A stretch of DNA of 64,000 nucleotides from the NCBI RefSeq assembly GCF_025499605.1, contig NZ_JAFMVC010000001.1, positions 372,001 to 436,000 of the forward strand, in the 5' to 3' direction. A program made the translations under genes and the position numbers. Below the pieces are notes generated by a model that searched no databases, was not told where the DNA came from, and worked only from the letters and a program-made list of their open reading frames with translations. This document shows positions 26,794-36,361 of the stretch, piece by piece. Source of the DNA: Carboxylicivirga litoralis. Its GTDB lineage: Bacteria; Bacteroidota; Bacteroidia; Bacteroidales; Marinilabiliaceae. Within the stretch, counting starts at the first letter, position 1. Each line of letters opens with the position of its first letter.

Positions 26794-26805
26794 TATATTC
26801 GAAGA

Positions 26806-26838
26806 GGGCTTAACTTTAAATTGTTAAGCCCCTTTTTT
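26806..26838. terminator. Bidirectional terminator
   Basis: GGGCTTAAC (26806-26814) pairs with GTTAAGCCC (26823-26831), followed by a six-T run. It overlaps the stop codon of the convergent transaldolase gene. Confidence 0.8.
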
Positions 26839-28039
26839 ATAAATATTTTTGAATTCTGGCATCCAGTGCAGCCTGGTCTTTCTTAAAGGCAGATAAGCCT
26901 GCCATATTTAATAAGGTATCAATCCCAATTTTGTAATTTTCAATTCGTCCACTCCATTTATTATGATGTGGAATCTTTCCATCCTCTTCCAGTTGTACAA
27001 CTTCGCTCTGACTCAACTCTGGAAAAACATCATGGCAACCATATTTATGAAAAAGCTCTATTAAAACCTCAGGGCTAGGAGGAACTTTAGACGATAACTT
27101 AACTGCGACTTCCCTTTCCTGATCACTTACTTGCCAAAGATGCTTAAGATTGAGTTGCTTGATTAAGGCATCACTCGGAGCAATCATCTTTGGTTCGGCA
27201 ACTTGAGTTTGTGCATTAAACGCTTCAACCACTTTAACCGGAATTGTCAAAACATCCGTTCCAACCAAAGCATTAAGCTGCTCAACCGTTCGAATGCTGG
27301 CAGCTATTAACTTGGTGTTGGCATAGCCACGTTCATTTACTTTCCGCAAACACTTTTGGGTTTCAGCGGTTACCCTCTCTCCAATATCACCTGCACTTGT
27401 AAAACCATTATTAGCAAAGTATGCACCTACCCTACCCACAAAAACATTGGAATAAGCTGGTTTAGCAATCATGCTTGCCAACACATTCTGCCGAACACTA
27501 AAACACAGGGTCATATTAACCGGAATACCGTCATTGTGTAGTTTACGAGCACCGATTAAACCTGCCGGTGAAAAAGGCACTTTAATGATAAAATGCTCTT
27601 TGCACAACTCAAACAATCGCTTTCCTACCACGTAGGTCAATTCAGCATCATGAGCATAATTAGTATGCAATTCAACACTCACCTTACAGTTAAATGATTT
27701 TGCCAGGTATAAACCATGAATAGCATTAAGACAGAATGCCACTTCAGCCACTTCTTCATCCTGAGTCATCCCGTTAAGCTGAGCGCCTATTTGTTTAATA
27801 AAAGAATCATAAACACCCTTTTGCACTTCGGCATTCAAAAGCGTGTTATTAGTTGTCAATGCCGAAAAGTCATTTGTCCACAAGCGATTGGCAGCCTCAT
27901 AATCGCCTGTATCCATCCATAAATGACTACCTGAAAATAGCATTTTTGACCAGGAACCGTTAGCTTCTGTTTGTTTTGGATTAATTTTGAGCTGATTGAC
28001 AACATCGTAAATAAACTGATTAGGTATTGGATTTTTCAT
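26837..28039 (-). CDS. Transaldolase-family protein (extended Bacteroidota type)
   Basis: 400 residues, longer than standard transaldolases (about 215 or 317). The Schiff-base Lys is in FIIKVPFSPAGLIGARKL, followed by GIPVNMTLCFS and VFVGRVGAYF, which are barrel strands typical of the family. An upstream WMDTGDYEAANRLW replaces the usual N-terminal DTAN-type strand. It may act in the non-oxidative pentose phosphate pathway or on another sugar phosphate aldol. The substrate is uncertain because of the extra length. Confidence 0.82.
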   Translation of the reverse strand: MKNPIPNQFIYDVVNQLKINPKQTEANGSWSKMLFSGSHLWMDTGDYEAANRLWTNDFSALTTNNTLLNAEVQKGVYDSFIKQIGAQLNGMTQDEEVAEVAFCLNAIHGLYLAKSFNCKVSVELHTNYAHDAELTYVVGKRLFELCKEHFIIKVPFSPAGLIGARKLHNDGIPVNMTLCFSVRQNVLASMIAKPAYSNVFVGRVGAYFANNGFTSAGDIGERVTAETQKCLRKVNERGYANTKLIAASIRTVEQLNALVGTDVLTIPVKVVEAFNAQTQVAEPKMIAPSDALIKQLNLKHLWQVSDQEREVAVKLSSKVPPSPEVLIELFHKYGCHDVFPELSQSEVVQLEEDGKIPHHNKWSGRIENYKIGIDTLLNMAGLSAFKKDQAALDARIQKYL

Positions 28040-28208
28040 TGTATGGAGGATTGTTTGTTATAAATTTAACCGATACTTTTCTGTAATTCAAGACTAAGAC
28101 AACAATTAAAGTTGATAAAAATCAGGTTAGAAGCATTGATCTTTTGTCGAAGAGAAGTAGTTCGCTAAATCCGCCTTACGTACATTTGCCATATTAAAAC
28201 AAAAGGAC

Positions 28209-29432
28209 ATGATGGAGTCAATAAGAGAGATATTTAAGATTGGCAGCGGACCTTCAAGCAGCCACACAATGGGCCCCAAAAAAGCGGCTGAATTGTTTAT
28301 TGTTCGACAACCAGATGCTGCATCATACAAAGTAACGCTTTATGGCAGCCTGGCAGCTACCGGTAAAGGCCACTTAACTGACTTCGCCATTGAACAGGTG
28401 TTCGAAAAGAAAAATTTGACGCTCACTGTCGAATGGAAGCCCGATGAGTTTCTACCCCGTCATTCCAACGCATTGACTTTTTATGCCTTTGATAATAACA
28501 AGAAAGAAATTGACCGATGGACAGCCTACAGCGTAGGTGGAGGAACCGTTATTGATGACTTCACACAAGAAGAAACGCAAACTGTTTATGAACTCACATC
28601 GTTGGATGATATATTAAAATGGTGCGATACCAATGGAAAACATCTGTGGGAATATGTTGAAGATGTTGAAGGCCCTGAAATATGGACTTACCTGGAAAAG
28701 GTTTGGAAAGTAATGAAATCCGCCATTAAAAAAGGATTGGATGAAGAGGGCGTATTACCCGGCGCACTTAAACTGCCACGAAAAGCAGCTTCATACTATA
28801 CCAAAGCTAAAAACTTCAGCGGCCGTATGGAACGACGCTCGATGATATTTGCCTATGCATTAGCCGTTTCGGAACAAAATGCAGCTGGCGGAACCATCGT
28901 AACAGCACCAACATGTGGAGCCAGCGGTGTTTTACCTGCCGTTCTTAAGTTTGTTGAAAGCTATTACGAAACGTCTGACAAGAAGATTTTGAGAGCCCTG
29001 GCTACAGCCGGGCTTATCGGTAATTTAGTTAAATACAATGCATCTATATCAGGTGCTGAAGTTGGTTGCCAGGGCGAGGTAGGAACAGCTTGTGCGATGG
29101 CTTCAGCTGCCGCTACTCAATTATTTGGCGGAACAATCTACCAGGTTGAATACTCTGCAGAAATGGGGCTAGAACATCACTTGGGCTTAACCTGCGATCC
29201 TATTGCCGGCTTGGTACAAATACCGTGTATTGAAAGAAATGCCTTTGCTGCAGCACGAGCTTTAAACCACAATACCTATGTTTTGCTGTCGGATGGGCGC
29301 CACCGGATAACTTTTGATGAAGTTGTTAAAGCCATGAAACAGACTGGCCACGACTTACCCAATATTTACAAAGAAACATCAACCGGTGGACTAGCTGTAT
29401 TTCATCAGGCTAGAGACATAATGGACAAATAA
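28209..29432 (+). CDS. sdaA: L-serine ammonia-lyase (iron-sulfur, single chain)
   Basis: 407 residues beginning with the conserved IGSGPSSSHTMGPKKAAELF. Further signatures are VTAPTCGASGVLPAVLKF, GAEVGCQGEVGTACAMAS and MGLEHHLGLTCDPIAGLVQ, which hold the Cys expected to bind the 4Fe-4S cluster. It deaminates L-serine to pyruvate and ammonia. Alpha and beta domains are fused in one chain. AAAAGGA lies just upstream of tandem ATG codons (28209 and 28212), and either may be the start. Confidence 0.94.
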   Translation: MMESIREIFKIGSGPSSSHTMGPKKAAELFIVRQPDAASYKVTLYGSLAATGKGHLTDFAIEQVFEKKNLTLTVEWKPDEFLPRHSNALTFYAFDNNKKEIDRWTAYSVGGGTVIDDFTQEETQTVYELTSLDDILKWCDTNGKHLWEYVEDVEGPEIWTYLEKVWKVMKSAIKKGLDEEGVLPGALKLPRKAASYYTKAKNFSGRMERRSMIFAYALAVSEQNAAGGTIVTAPTCGASGVLPAVLKFVESYYETSDKKILRALATAGLIGNLVKYNASISGAEVGCQGEVGTACAMASAAATQLFGGTIYQVEYSAEMGLEHHLGLTCDPIAGLVQIPCIERNAFAAARALNHNTYVLLSDGRHRITFDEVVKAMKQTGHDLPNIYKETSTGGLAVFHQARDIMDK

Positions 29433-29450
29433 CTTTGTAATCGAATTCTG

Positions 29451-29472
29451 AAATTTAAATCGAACTCAGGTT
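29451..29472 (+). repeat. 22-bp copy of the terminal repeat of the element at 55.3 kb
   Basis: AAATTTAAATCGAACTCAGG plus TT is identical to the reverse complement of the left terminal repeat at 55316-55347 over 22 bp. No partner end is seen nearby, so it is a solo end or an old excision remnant just after sdaA. Confidence 0.7.
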
Positions 29473-29479
29473 AGTACAG

Positions 29480-29505
29480 AGAGGCTCAACAGAGCCTCTT
29501 TTTTT
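29480..29505 (+). terminator. Rho-independent terminator downstream of sdaA
   Basis: AGAGGCTC and GAGCCTCT pair around AACA or a similar short loop, followed by a T-run. Confidence 0.8.
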
Positions 29506-29587
29506 AACTTTTATTATGGTCAAACACCATTGCCACATTATTAAAAATACCTATATTTAGTTTTACTAAACCAAACACATTGAAATC

Positions 29588-30028
29588 ATGGAAATCTTAT
29601 CAAATGCAGCCGTCATCTGGTTTATCGTTGGTACAGTTCTGCTAATCCTCGAATTTATCATTCCCGGAGTATTTATCTTATTTTTTGGCGTTGGAGCTTG
29701 GATAACTGCTTTATGTGTTTATCTATTTGAACCTTCTCTGGCGATGCAATTTCTCATTTTTTGTTCTACATCGATATTATCGCTTGTATTGCTGCGTTCA
29801 TTCCTGCTCAAGAAGCTCTACAAAATGCCTGATTTGGTTGATGATCCGGATGAAGAGTTTGCTGGAGAAATTGGAGAATGCATCAGTAACATCCGTCCCG
29901 ACTCGGATGGAAAAGTAGAGTTTAAAGGTACAACATGGACGGCCTCTGCCGGTGAGGATATATTTGCCGGCGCAAAAGTCAAAATCATCAGAAAAATTGG
30001 TCTCATCCTTGAAGTTGAGCCTGCTTAA
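29588..30028 (+). CDS. NfeD family protein (short form)
   Basis: 146 residues. Two or three membrane segments at residues about 8-70 (FIVGTVLLILEFIIPGVFIL and following) precede an OB-fold NfeD domain (about 85-146; EIGECISNIRPDSDGKVEFKG, shown only in part). Short NfeD proteins partner SPFH/stomatin-like proteins in membrane quality control. The next gene, 33 bp downstream, encodes exactly such a protein, and the pair is conserved in many bacteria. Confidence 0.88.
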   Translation: MEILSNAAVIWFIVGTVLLILEFIIPGVFILFFGVGAWITALCVYLFEPSLAMQFLIFCSTSILSLVLLRSFLLKKLYKMPDLVDDPDEEFAGEIGECISNIRPDSDGKVEFKGTTWTASAGEDIFAGAKVKIIRKIGLILEVEPA

Positions 30029-30061
30029 GAATTATTTTAACCACTAATTATTTACATTTTT

Positions 30062-30982
30062 ATGGATGCACAAAGTATTGTTTTAATTGCAGTTATTGTT
30101 ATAGTTGCAATCATTCTTATTTCTTGTATTAAAATTGTTCCGCAACGTTCAGCTTATATCGTTGAACGATTGGGTAAGTACAATGGAACACTAACTGCAG
30201 GATTTCATTTCTTAATGCCATTCCTTGACAAGGTATCGTACAAACACACTTTAAAAGAAGCCGCTATTGATGTCGCTTCGCAATCATGTATCACTAAAGA
30301 TAATATTGCCGTAGAAGTAGATGGCGTATTATACCTACAGATTATTGACCCTAAAAAAGCCTCTTATGGAATTGACAACTATGGCTTTGCGGCTATTCAG
30401 ATTGCTCAGACAACCATGCGTAGTGTAATTGGTCGCCTGGACCTGGATAAAACCTTTGAAGAACGCGAAACCATAAATACCAGCATTGTTGAGGCCGTTG
30501 ATAAAGCCAGTGACCCATGGGGAGTTAAAATTACGCGCTACGAAGTAAAAAACATTACGCCACCTCAGAGTATTAAAGACGCCATGGAAAAGCAAATGCG
30601 TGCAGAACGTGAAAAGCGTGCCATGATTGCCGAATCGGAAGGTCAGAAACAAGCTAAAATCAACGTGGCCGAGGGAGATAAGCAAGAGTTAATTGCCAAA
30701 TCGGAAGGTGAAAAACAAAAACGTATTAACGAAGCAGAAGGTAAAGCCGCCGAAATCGAATTTGTAGCATCGGCGACCGCTAAAGGTATCCGCGAAATTG
30801 CATTGGCTATTAATGAAAAAGGTGGTATTGATGCCGTTAACCTTCGTGTTGCCGAACAGTATTTAGGTGAATTTGGTAAATTGGCTAAAACCAACAATAC
30901 TATGATTATTCCTTCCAATATGTCAGATGTTTCAAGTATTATTGCTACAGCAACATCAGTGCTGGAACAAACGAAAAAATAA
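30062..30982 (+). CDS. SPFH/band 7 (stomatin-like, QmcA-type) membrane protein
   Basis: 306 residues. An N-terminal membrane anchor (about 5-24) is followed by the SPFH domain (KIVPQRSAYIVERLGKYNGT, then VAVEVDGVLYLQI-type strands) and a long helical coiled coil rich in Ala, Glu and Lys (about 175-245, repeating ESEGQKQAKINVAEGDKQ-like units). Stomatin-like proteins form ring oligomers that organise membrane domains and regulate proteases. It is coupled to the upstream NfeD gene. Confidence 0.9.
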   Translation: MDAQSIVLIAVIVIVAIILISCIKIVPQRSAYIVERLGKYNGTLTAGFHFLMPFLDKVSYKHTLKEAAIDVASQSCITKDNIAVEVDGVLYLQIIDPKKASYGIDNYGFAAIQIAQTTMRSVIGRLDLDKTFEERETINTSIVEAVDKASDPWGVKITRYEVKNITPPQSIKDAMEKQMRAEREKRAMIAESEGQKQAKINVAEGDKQELIAKSEGEKQKRINEAEGKAAEIEFVASATAKGIREIALAINEKGGIDAVNLRVAEQYLGEFGKLAKTNNTMIIPSNMSDVSSIIATATSVLEQTKK

Positions 30983-31000
30983 TTCACACCATACTTTGTG

Positions 31001-31024
31001 AAAACGAGCCTTAGGGCTCGTTTT
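31001..31024 (+). terminator. Rho-independent terminator of the NfeD-SPFH operon
   Basis: AAAACGAGCC pairs perfectly with GGCTCGTTTT around a TTAG loop; the T-rich arm serves as the T-run. Confidence 0.85.
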
Positions 31025-31132
31025 CTTTATATTTTAACGCATTTCTCCTTATCATCGTATCTCCTATTTGTCCATTACAAAAAGCTGATTAGATTTATTA
31101 CCTTTGGCAACTTCTTGATTAAGAAACGGCTT

Positions 31133-31726
31133 ATGACCACTGAAGAACAACATCTTAATTTAATAGCACAAGGCAATAAGGAAGCTTTCGAACAATTTTT
31201 CCAGCAGTCGTATATGCGCCTATTGAATTATGCGAGTTTGTTCATTCCCAACCGGGAAATAGCCGATGATATAGTGCAGGAAGCTTTTATCAATTTTTGG
31301 AATAAGCGTAGTGAACTGAAAGCTGGTAAATCAATCGAAGCACTCATGTTTACATCCGTTCGCAACAGGTGTTTAAACTATTTGCGCGACCACCAAACTT
31401 ACTTATCGCACATTGACCAGCTTCAAACAGAAAAACTTCAGTTTTTAAGCCATTATGACTTTCTGGGCGAAGAGGAAGAGTCGATCGAAGAACTTTTAAT
31501 AACTGAATTGCATGCTGCATTGGATAGTTTACCTCCCAAATGCAAGGAAGTATTTTTACTAAACAAGATCGAGGGTTTCAAGCAAAAGGAAATAGCTGAA
31601 AAGCTGGATATATCCATCAAAGCGGTTGAAAAACACATTGCTGTTGCTAAAGTAAAACTACGCGAACACCTCGAAAAAAAGTTTCCCGCCCTGGGGCTTC
31701 TCATTACTTTTTTTCTCGACTTTTAA
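31133..31726 (+). CDS. ECF RNA polymerase sigma factor of the glycan locus
   Basis: About 197 residues from the ATG at 31133. A longer in-frame start overlaps the upstream terminator and is rejected. Region 2 begins AQGNKEAFEQFFQQSYMRLL and includes IADDIVQEAFINFWNKR; region 4 has LPPKCKEVFLLNKIEGFKQK followed by EIAEKLDISIKAVEKHI. It is followed by FecR and then SusC/SusD, the usual order for glycan-responsive ECF sigma regulation. A TACCTTTG motif at 31099-31106 may be its -7 element. Confidence 0.92.
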   Translation: MTTEEQHLNLIAQGNKEAFEQFFQQSYMRLLNYASLFIPNREIADDIVQEAFINFWNKRSELKAGKSIEALMFTSVRNRCLNYLRDHQTYLSHIDQLQTEKLQFLSHYDFLGEEEESIEELLITELHAALDSLPPKCKEVFLLNKIEGFKQKEIAEKLDISIKAVEKHIAVAKVKLREHLEKKFPALGLLITFFLDF

Positions 31727-31795
31727 CATTTCTTTAAAAATGAGGTAGGGTTTTTTTCAACGACCGGGTAATATAATTAGAAATAGAAACGGTCA

Positions 31796-32785
31796 ATGGA
31801 AAGAATCATTATAAAATATCTCCAAGGTACAGCAAGTAAAGATGAGCAGAATGCTCTCCTGGAATATCTGAGGAAGGATGAGTCGAACCAAAAGTTCTTT
31901 CAGCAGCAAAAGGATAAGTGGAAAGCAGAAGGAAACAAAATGATTTCGCTTTCGACATGGAAGGCCTGGCAAAAGGTTAACAAACGGGTTGATTCAACAC
32001 CAGGCAAGAATAATGCATGGCTTAAAGTTGCTTTATCAATTGCCTCCGTCCTGATAGTTGGATTGTTAGTATCGACTTATATTTTTATTAATAAGTCCGA
32101 AAACATTATAACTGTCCAAACCAAACATGGACAGAATTCCGAAATTATTTTACCTGACTCATCTATTGTTCACTTAAACGCTAACTCAAGCATCAGCTAT
32201 AATGCGTTATTGTTCTCACTTAACAGAACAGTCAACATGACCGGCGAAGCCTTTTTTGATGTGCGCAAGCAATCATCAAAAAAATTCATATTAAACATTA
32301 ACAACCTGAATGTAACAGTACTTGGCACACGCTTTAATGTCAATGCCTATGAAACGAAACAATCGATTGATGTAGTGCTTGAAGAAGGCAGTGTTGTATT
32401 AACCATGGATGATGCACCAAGCTTCAGGAAAATGCTGCAACCTGGTGAAAAAGCCTCTATCAACATCCAGAACAGAAATTTTGTTTTATCACAGGTTGAT
32501 ACTAAAAACTATTCCTCGTGGAAGGATGGAGTGCTCTACTTCAAAAACAATAGTTTAAGTGACTTCTTTGCAGCCCTAGAAAAACGATATGGCGTTGATT
32601 TCATACTGGAAAACAATGATATATTACACAATATGAATATCAGTTTAACAATAGACAATGATCACTTAAATGATATTATTGAGGTGGTACAACTAACACT
32701 ACCGATCACCATTAAAACAGAAAAGAACACCTTTAAAGTTAAACTGGATAAAAAGAGATATAGCTTAATCAGTCAAAAACAATAA
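31796..32785 (+). CDS. FecR family anti-sigma factor of the glycan locus
   Basis: 329 residues. A short cytoplasmic part (about 1-78), one membrane segment (about 79-100, VALSIASVLIVGLLVSTYIF), and a periplasmic FecR domain (SEIILPDSSIVHLNANSSIS, GEAFFDVRKQSSKKFILN, VLGTRFNVNAYET) with a C-terminal DUF4974-like domain. It would bind the adjacent sigma factor and be switched by the STN domain of the downstream SusC-like transporter. Confidence 0.93.
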   Translation: MERIIIKYLQGTASKDEQNALLEYLRKDESNQKFFQQQKDKWKAEGNKMISLSTWKAWQKVNKRVDSTPGKNNAWLKVALSIASVLIVGLLVSTYIFINKSENIITVQTKHGQNSEIILPDSSIVHLNANSSISYNALLFSLNRTVNMTGEAFFDVRKQSSKKFILNINNLNVTVLGTRFNVNAYETKQSIDVVLEEGSVVLTMDDAPSFRKMLQPGEKASINIQNRNFVLSQVDTKNYSSWKDGVLYFKNNSLSDFFAALEKRYGVDFILENNDILHNMNISLTIDNDHLNDIIEVVQLTLPITIKTEKNTFKVKLDKKRYSLISQKQ

Positions 32786-32804
32786 TAATTAGTTCGAAAA
32801 AAAT

Positions 32805-32831
32805 CAGGAAAGTGTTGCGACCACTTCCCTG
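32805..32831 (+). promoter_or_regulatory. Leader hairpin between fecR and susC
   Basis: CAGGAAAGTG pairs with CACTTCCCTG (one mismatch) around a 7-nt loop, about 50 bp before the susC start. It may attenuate or separate expression of the transporter from the regulator genes. Confidence 0.4.
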
Positions 32832-32882
32832 ATAGGTAACTGCGGAATGCAGTATTATTAAATAATTAAACACTGTAAATTT

Positions 32883-35800
32883 ATGAAAAAAATGTGGTTC
32901 ATGAAACCGCCTAGGCATGCTGTAGGCGGAACTAAACTTCTTAGAGCTATGAAGTTAATAATTATTTTACTAGTAGCGTGTGGTTTAAACCTATCCGCTA
33001 CAGTCAAAGGTCAAAAGCTGGATTTAAAGATTAAAAACGGCTCCCTGACCGATGTGCTCAATGCTATTGAGAAACAAAGTGATTATCGCTTTGCCTATAG
33101 TGCTGATTTTTTTGAGATAAATCGCGAAGTGAGTTTAAATGTACAAGGCAAAGAAGTTACCGAAGTGCTTGATGAACTTTTGGAGGGAACTGACTATTTA
33201 TATCGCTTGCAGGGTGACTTTATAGTTTTTATACCAAAAGTAAAAAGAGAAACTAATCGTGTTATTCAGAATCAATCCATAATTATTAAGGGTATTGTTA
33301 CAGATACTGAAGGCGATCCGCTTCCTGGAGTAAATGTGTTTGAAAAAGGCAACTCAATTAATGGTGTAATTACCGACTATGACGGTAATTACCAAATAAG
33401 TGTGAGTTCATCAGAAAGTACCATTGTGTTCTCATACATTGGGTTTCAAAGCCAGGAGATAATTGTTGCGAGCAGAACCAACATTAACATTACGCTAGTT
33501 GAAGAAGCTACTGACCTTGACGAAGTAGTAGTAACTGCACTGGGTATTTCGAAAGAGAAAAAACGTGTAGGTTATGCCATTCAGGAAGTCGATGGTAAAG
33601 CAGTACAAAAAGCGATTGCTCCCAACGTTATTGAATCAATGACAGGTAAAGTAGCAGGATTGACCATTACCAACAGTAACGAATTTTTCTCCGATCCTGG
33701 CATTTACCTGCGTGGTGAAAAGCCATTGATTGTAGTTGATGGTGTGCCGGTTGGAACCGATATGTGGAACATTAATTCTGACGACATCGAAGGTTTCTCT
33801 GTATTGAAAGCAGCCGCTGCCTCTGCACTATATGGTTCAGCAGGTAGAGATGGAGCCATCCAGATTACAACCAAGTCAGGTGCTAAAGGCGATAAAGGAA
33901 CAACTGTAACAGTTAACTCATCCAACACCTTCCAGACTGGTTTTATTCGTATCCCAAGAGCACAAACTCAATACGGACCTGGTGACAGTGGTATTTATGA
34001 GTATGTTGATGGTAAAGGCGGTGGTAAAAACGATATGGACTACGTAATTTGGGGTCCTAAATTTGACGGTCGCTTATTACCTCAGTACGACTCACCTATC
34101 GATCCGGAAACAGGAGAAAGAATTCCTACTCCTTGGGTAGCTCGCGGAAAAGATAACCTGGGTAACTTTATGGAAACAGGTGTTGTTAGCTCAACTAATG
34201 TAACTGTTCAAACGGTTGGCGAAAAAGGTTCATTCACCATTTCAGATACCTATCGTTACAACAAGGCATCTGTACCAGGAGCAAAAGTGAACATTAACAC
34301 TTTGCGCCTAAGAGGTTTATTAAACATTACTGATAAGTTGAACATGGATGCTTCTTTACAGTACAACTACCAGTATGCCGACAATATGCCTCGTAGTAAT
34401 TACGGTCCTCACTCTCCTATTTACAACATGACTATCTGGGGTGGTGCGCATTACGACATTCGCAACTACAGAGATTATTGGAAAGAAGGTAAAGAAGGTG
34501 TTGAGCAGAACTGGGTAGAAAGCTGGCGTTACAACAACCCTTATTTAGTAGCATACGAGTACAACCAACCATACGAAAAGAATGATATCCTTGGATTCAT
34601 GAAGTTAAATTACAAGTTTAATGATAAACTCGACATGTTCGTAAGAACACACGTTAATAGCTACACCACTATTCAGGAAAGAGAAGTACCTGTTGACATG
34701 TATGACTATGATGTTTCTGACAGAGGTGGCCGTTATTCTCATACTCAACGCAACAGAATGGTATCCAATACCGATTTTCTGATTAACTACAAAGATAAAT
34801 TCTTTGATGGTGCATTTGATGTACAGGCTTCTTTTGGTGGAAACCAAAGAATAAATAAATACAACTATGTATACGCCAGTACAACACAGTTGGTTGTGCC
34901 TGGTGTATTTAAGCTAAGTAACTCCGTTGATAGGGTAACACCTACATCCTACAAAGAGAAGAAAGGTGTATATAGCTTGTATGCTTATGCCGACCTGGGC
35001 TATAAAGACTTCTTGTTCATGAATATTTCAGGGCGTGTTGATAAATCATCTGTTCTTCCAGAGGAAAACTCATCGTTCTTTTATCCTTCTGTATCGGCAA
35101 GTGGTATCGTAAGTAACATGGTTAACTTACCAAATGTTATTTCATTCCTGAAAGTGCGCGGTGCCTATGCTAAAGTAGGTGGCGATCAGATTGGAAACTT
35201 GGGTGTTTACGGAGCTCAAAACTCTTATTCAACCGGAAGCCGCATCCGTAACCTGCCTTATGCAACTTACCCTGATAACCTGGAGAATCCTGATTTGGAA
35301 CCTTCGTACAATTCATCTTGGGAAGCCGGTTTAGAAGTTAAGTTCTTCAACAACCGCCTTGGCTTTGATGCCTCATGGTACCAGAATACTTATGGTCCTG
35401 CTATCTATTCAATGGAATTTTCAGATGCAGCCGGTTACACCAACATGTACCTTAACGGTAAGAAAACCAGGAAAACAGGCATTGACTTAACGATTAAAGC
35501 AACCCCTGTTAAGAAAAGAGATTTCAACTGGGATGTATTGGTTAACTTCGACACCTATGAGGAAACCTTATTGGAGTTACCAGACCTACCGGATGGAACA
35601 CCACAAACTGCTCAAGGTTACGTCAAAATAGGTGAAAGCATTAATGACTATTGGTACAAAGACTGGGAAAGAACACCGACTGGGGAACTAATTATTGGTG
35701 CTAACGGCTTACCTGTTGCTACTGACTTCTACGTGAATCATGGTAGTAGTATACCAGATTTCTCATTGAGTATGACCAATACTTTCAATTATAAAAACTT

Positions 35801-36350
35801 CAACCTGTCATTCCTGATTGACGGTCGTTTCGGTGGTGTGGCCAGCGACAGATATGAAAGAGACCTGTGGCGCTCAGGTTCTCACCCTGATGCCATTCAC
35901 CCAGAACGTGAGTTATCAAACATTGCCTATGTCTACGGAGGCGATGCCGCCACCATGCTGATAGAAGGTAAAAAGGTAATTGCTGGTGATGTTGAGTACG
36001 ACGGCGATGGAAATATTGTTAGTGACACCAGAGAGTATGCAGATAACGATGTAATGGTGGATTACCAACGTTGGGCTAAAAACTACATGGGCGACTGGAA
36101 AAGTAACATTATTGACAAGACCTTTATCAAGCTAAGAGAAGTAACCTTAACTTATAATGTTCCAAGACAAATACTTAACAATACATTCTTAAGTGCAGCA
36201 TCTGTTTCATTTGTTGGCCGTAACCTGTTCTACTGGACCAAGGCCGATACATTTGGCGATATGGATACCTATTCGATGGGTACCGTATACACCAACCTGC
36301 AGTTGCCTTCGCAAAGAACCTATGGATTCAATATTAATCTTGCATTCTAA
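32883..36350 (+). CDS. susC: SusC/RagA family TonB-dependent outer-membrane transporter with STN domain
   Basis: 1155 residues. After a signal peptide (LIIILLVACGLNLSATVKGQ) comes an STN domain (about 45-110) that can contact FecR. Next is a CarboxypepD_reg domain (about 135-215; GIVTDTEGDPLPGVNVFEKG), a TonB box/plug (LDEVVVTALGISKEKKRVGY; PNVIESMTGKVAGL) and a large beta-barrel to a C-terminal Phe (NINLAF). It imports oligosaccharides across the outer membrane with the SusD-like protein encoded 11 bp downstream. Specificity is not readable, but sulfatases and GH109/GH2 follow. Confidence 0.96.
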   Translation: MKKMWFMKPPRHAVGGTKLLRAMKLIIILLVACGLNLSATVKGQKLDLKIKNGSLTDVLNAIEKQSDYRFAYSADFFEINREVSLNVQGKEVTEVLDELLEGTDYLYRLQGDFIVFIPKVKRETNRVIQNQSIIIKGIVTDTEGDPLPGVNVFEKGNSINGVITDYDGNYQISVSSSESTIVFSYIGFQSQEIIVASRTNINITLVEEATDLDEVVVTALGISKEKKRVGYAIQEVDGKAVQKAIAPNVIESMTGKVAGLTITNSNEFFSDPGIYLRGEKPLIVVDGVPVGTDMWNINSDDIEGFSVLKAAAASALYGSAGRDGAIQITTKSGAKGDKGTTVTVNSSNTFQTGFIRIPRAQTQYGPGDSGIYEYVDGKGGGKNDMDYVIWGPKFDGRLLPQYDSPIDPETGERIPTPWVARGKDNLGNFMETGVVSSTNVTVQTVGEKGSFTISDTYRYNKASVPGAKVNINTLRLRGLLNITDKLNMDASLQYNYQYADNMPRSNYGPHSPIYNMTIWGGAHYDIRNYRDYWKEGKEGVEQNWVESWRYNNPYLVAYEYNQPYEKNDILGFMKLNYKFNDKLDMFVRTHVNSYTTIQEREVPVDMYDYDVSDRGGRYSHTQRNRMVSNTDFLINYKDKFFDGAFDVQASFGGNQRINKYNYVYASTTQLVVPGVFKLSNSVDRVTPTSYKEKKGVYSLYAYADLGYKDFLFMNISGRVDKSSVLPEENSSFFYPSVSASGIVSNMVNLPNVISFLKVRGAYAKVGGDQIGNLGVYGAQNSYSTGSRIRNLPYATYPDNLENPDLEPSYNSSWEAGLEVKFFNNRLGFDASWYQNTYGPAIYSMEFSDAAGYTNMYLNGKKTRKTGIDLTIKATPVKKRDFNWDVLVNFDTYEETLLELPDLPDGTPQTAQGYVKIGESINDYWYKDWERTPTGELIIGANGLPVATDFYVNHGSSIPDFSLSMTNTFNYKNFNLSFLIDGRFGGVASDRYERDLWRSGSHPDAIHPERELSNIAYVYGGDAATMLIEGKKVIAGDVEYDGDGNIVSDTREYADNDVMVDYQRWAKNYMGDWKSNIIDKTFIKLREVTLTYNVPRQILNNTFLSAASVSFVGRNLFYWTKADTFGDMDTYSMGTVYTNLQLPSQRTYGFNINLAF

Positions 36351-36361
36351 AATTGACAATA

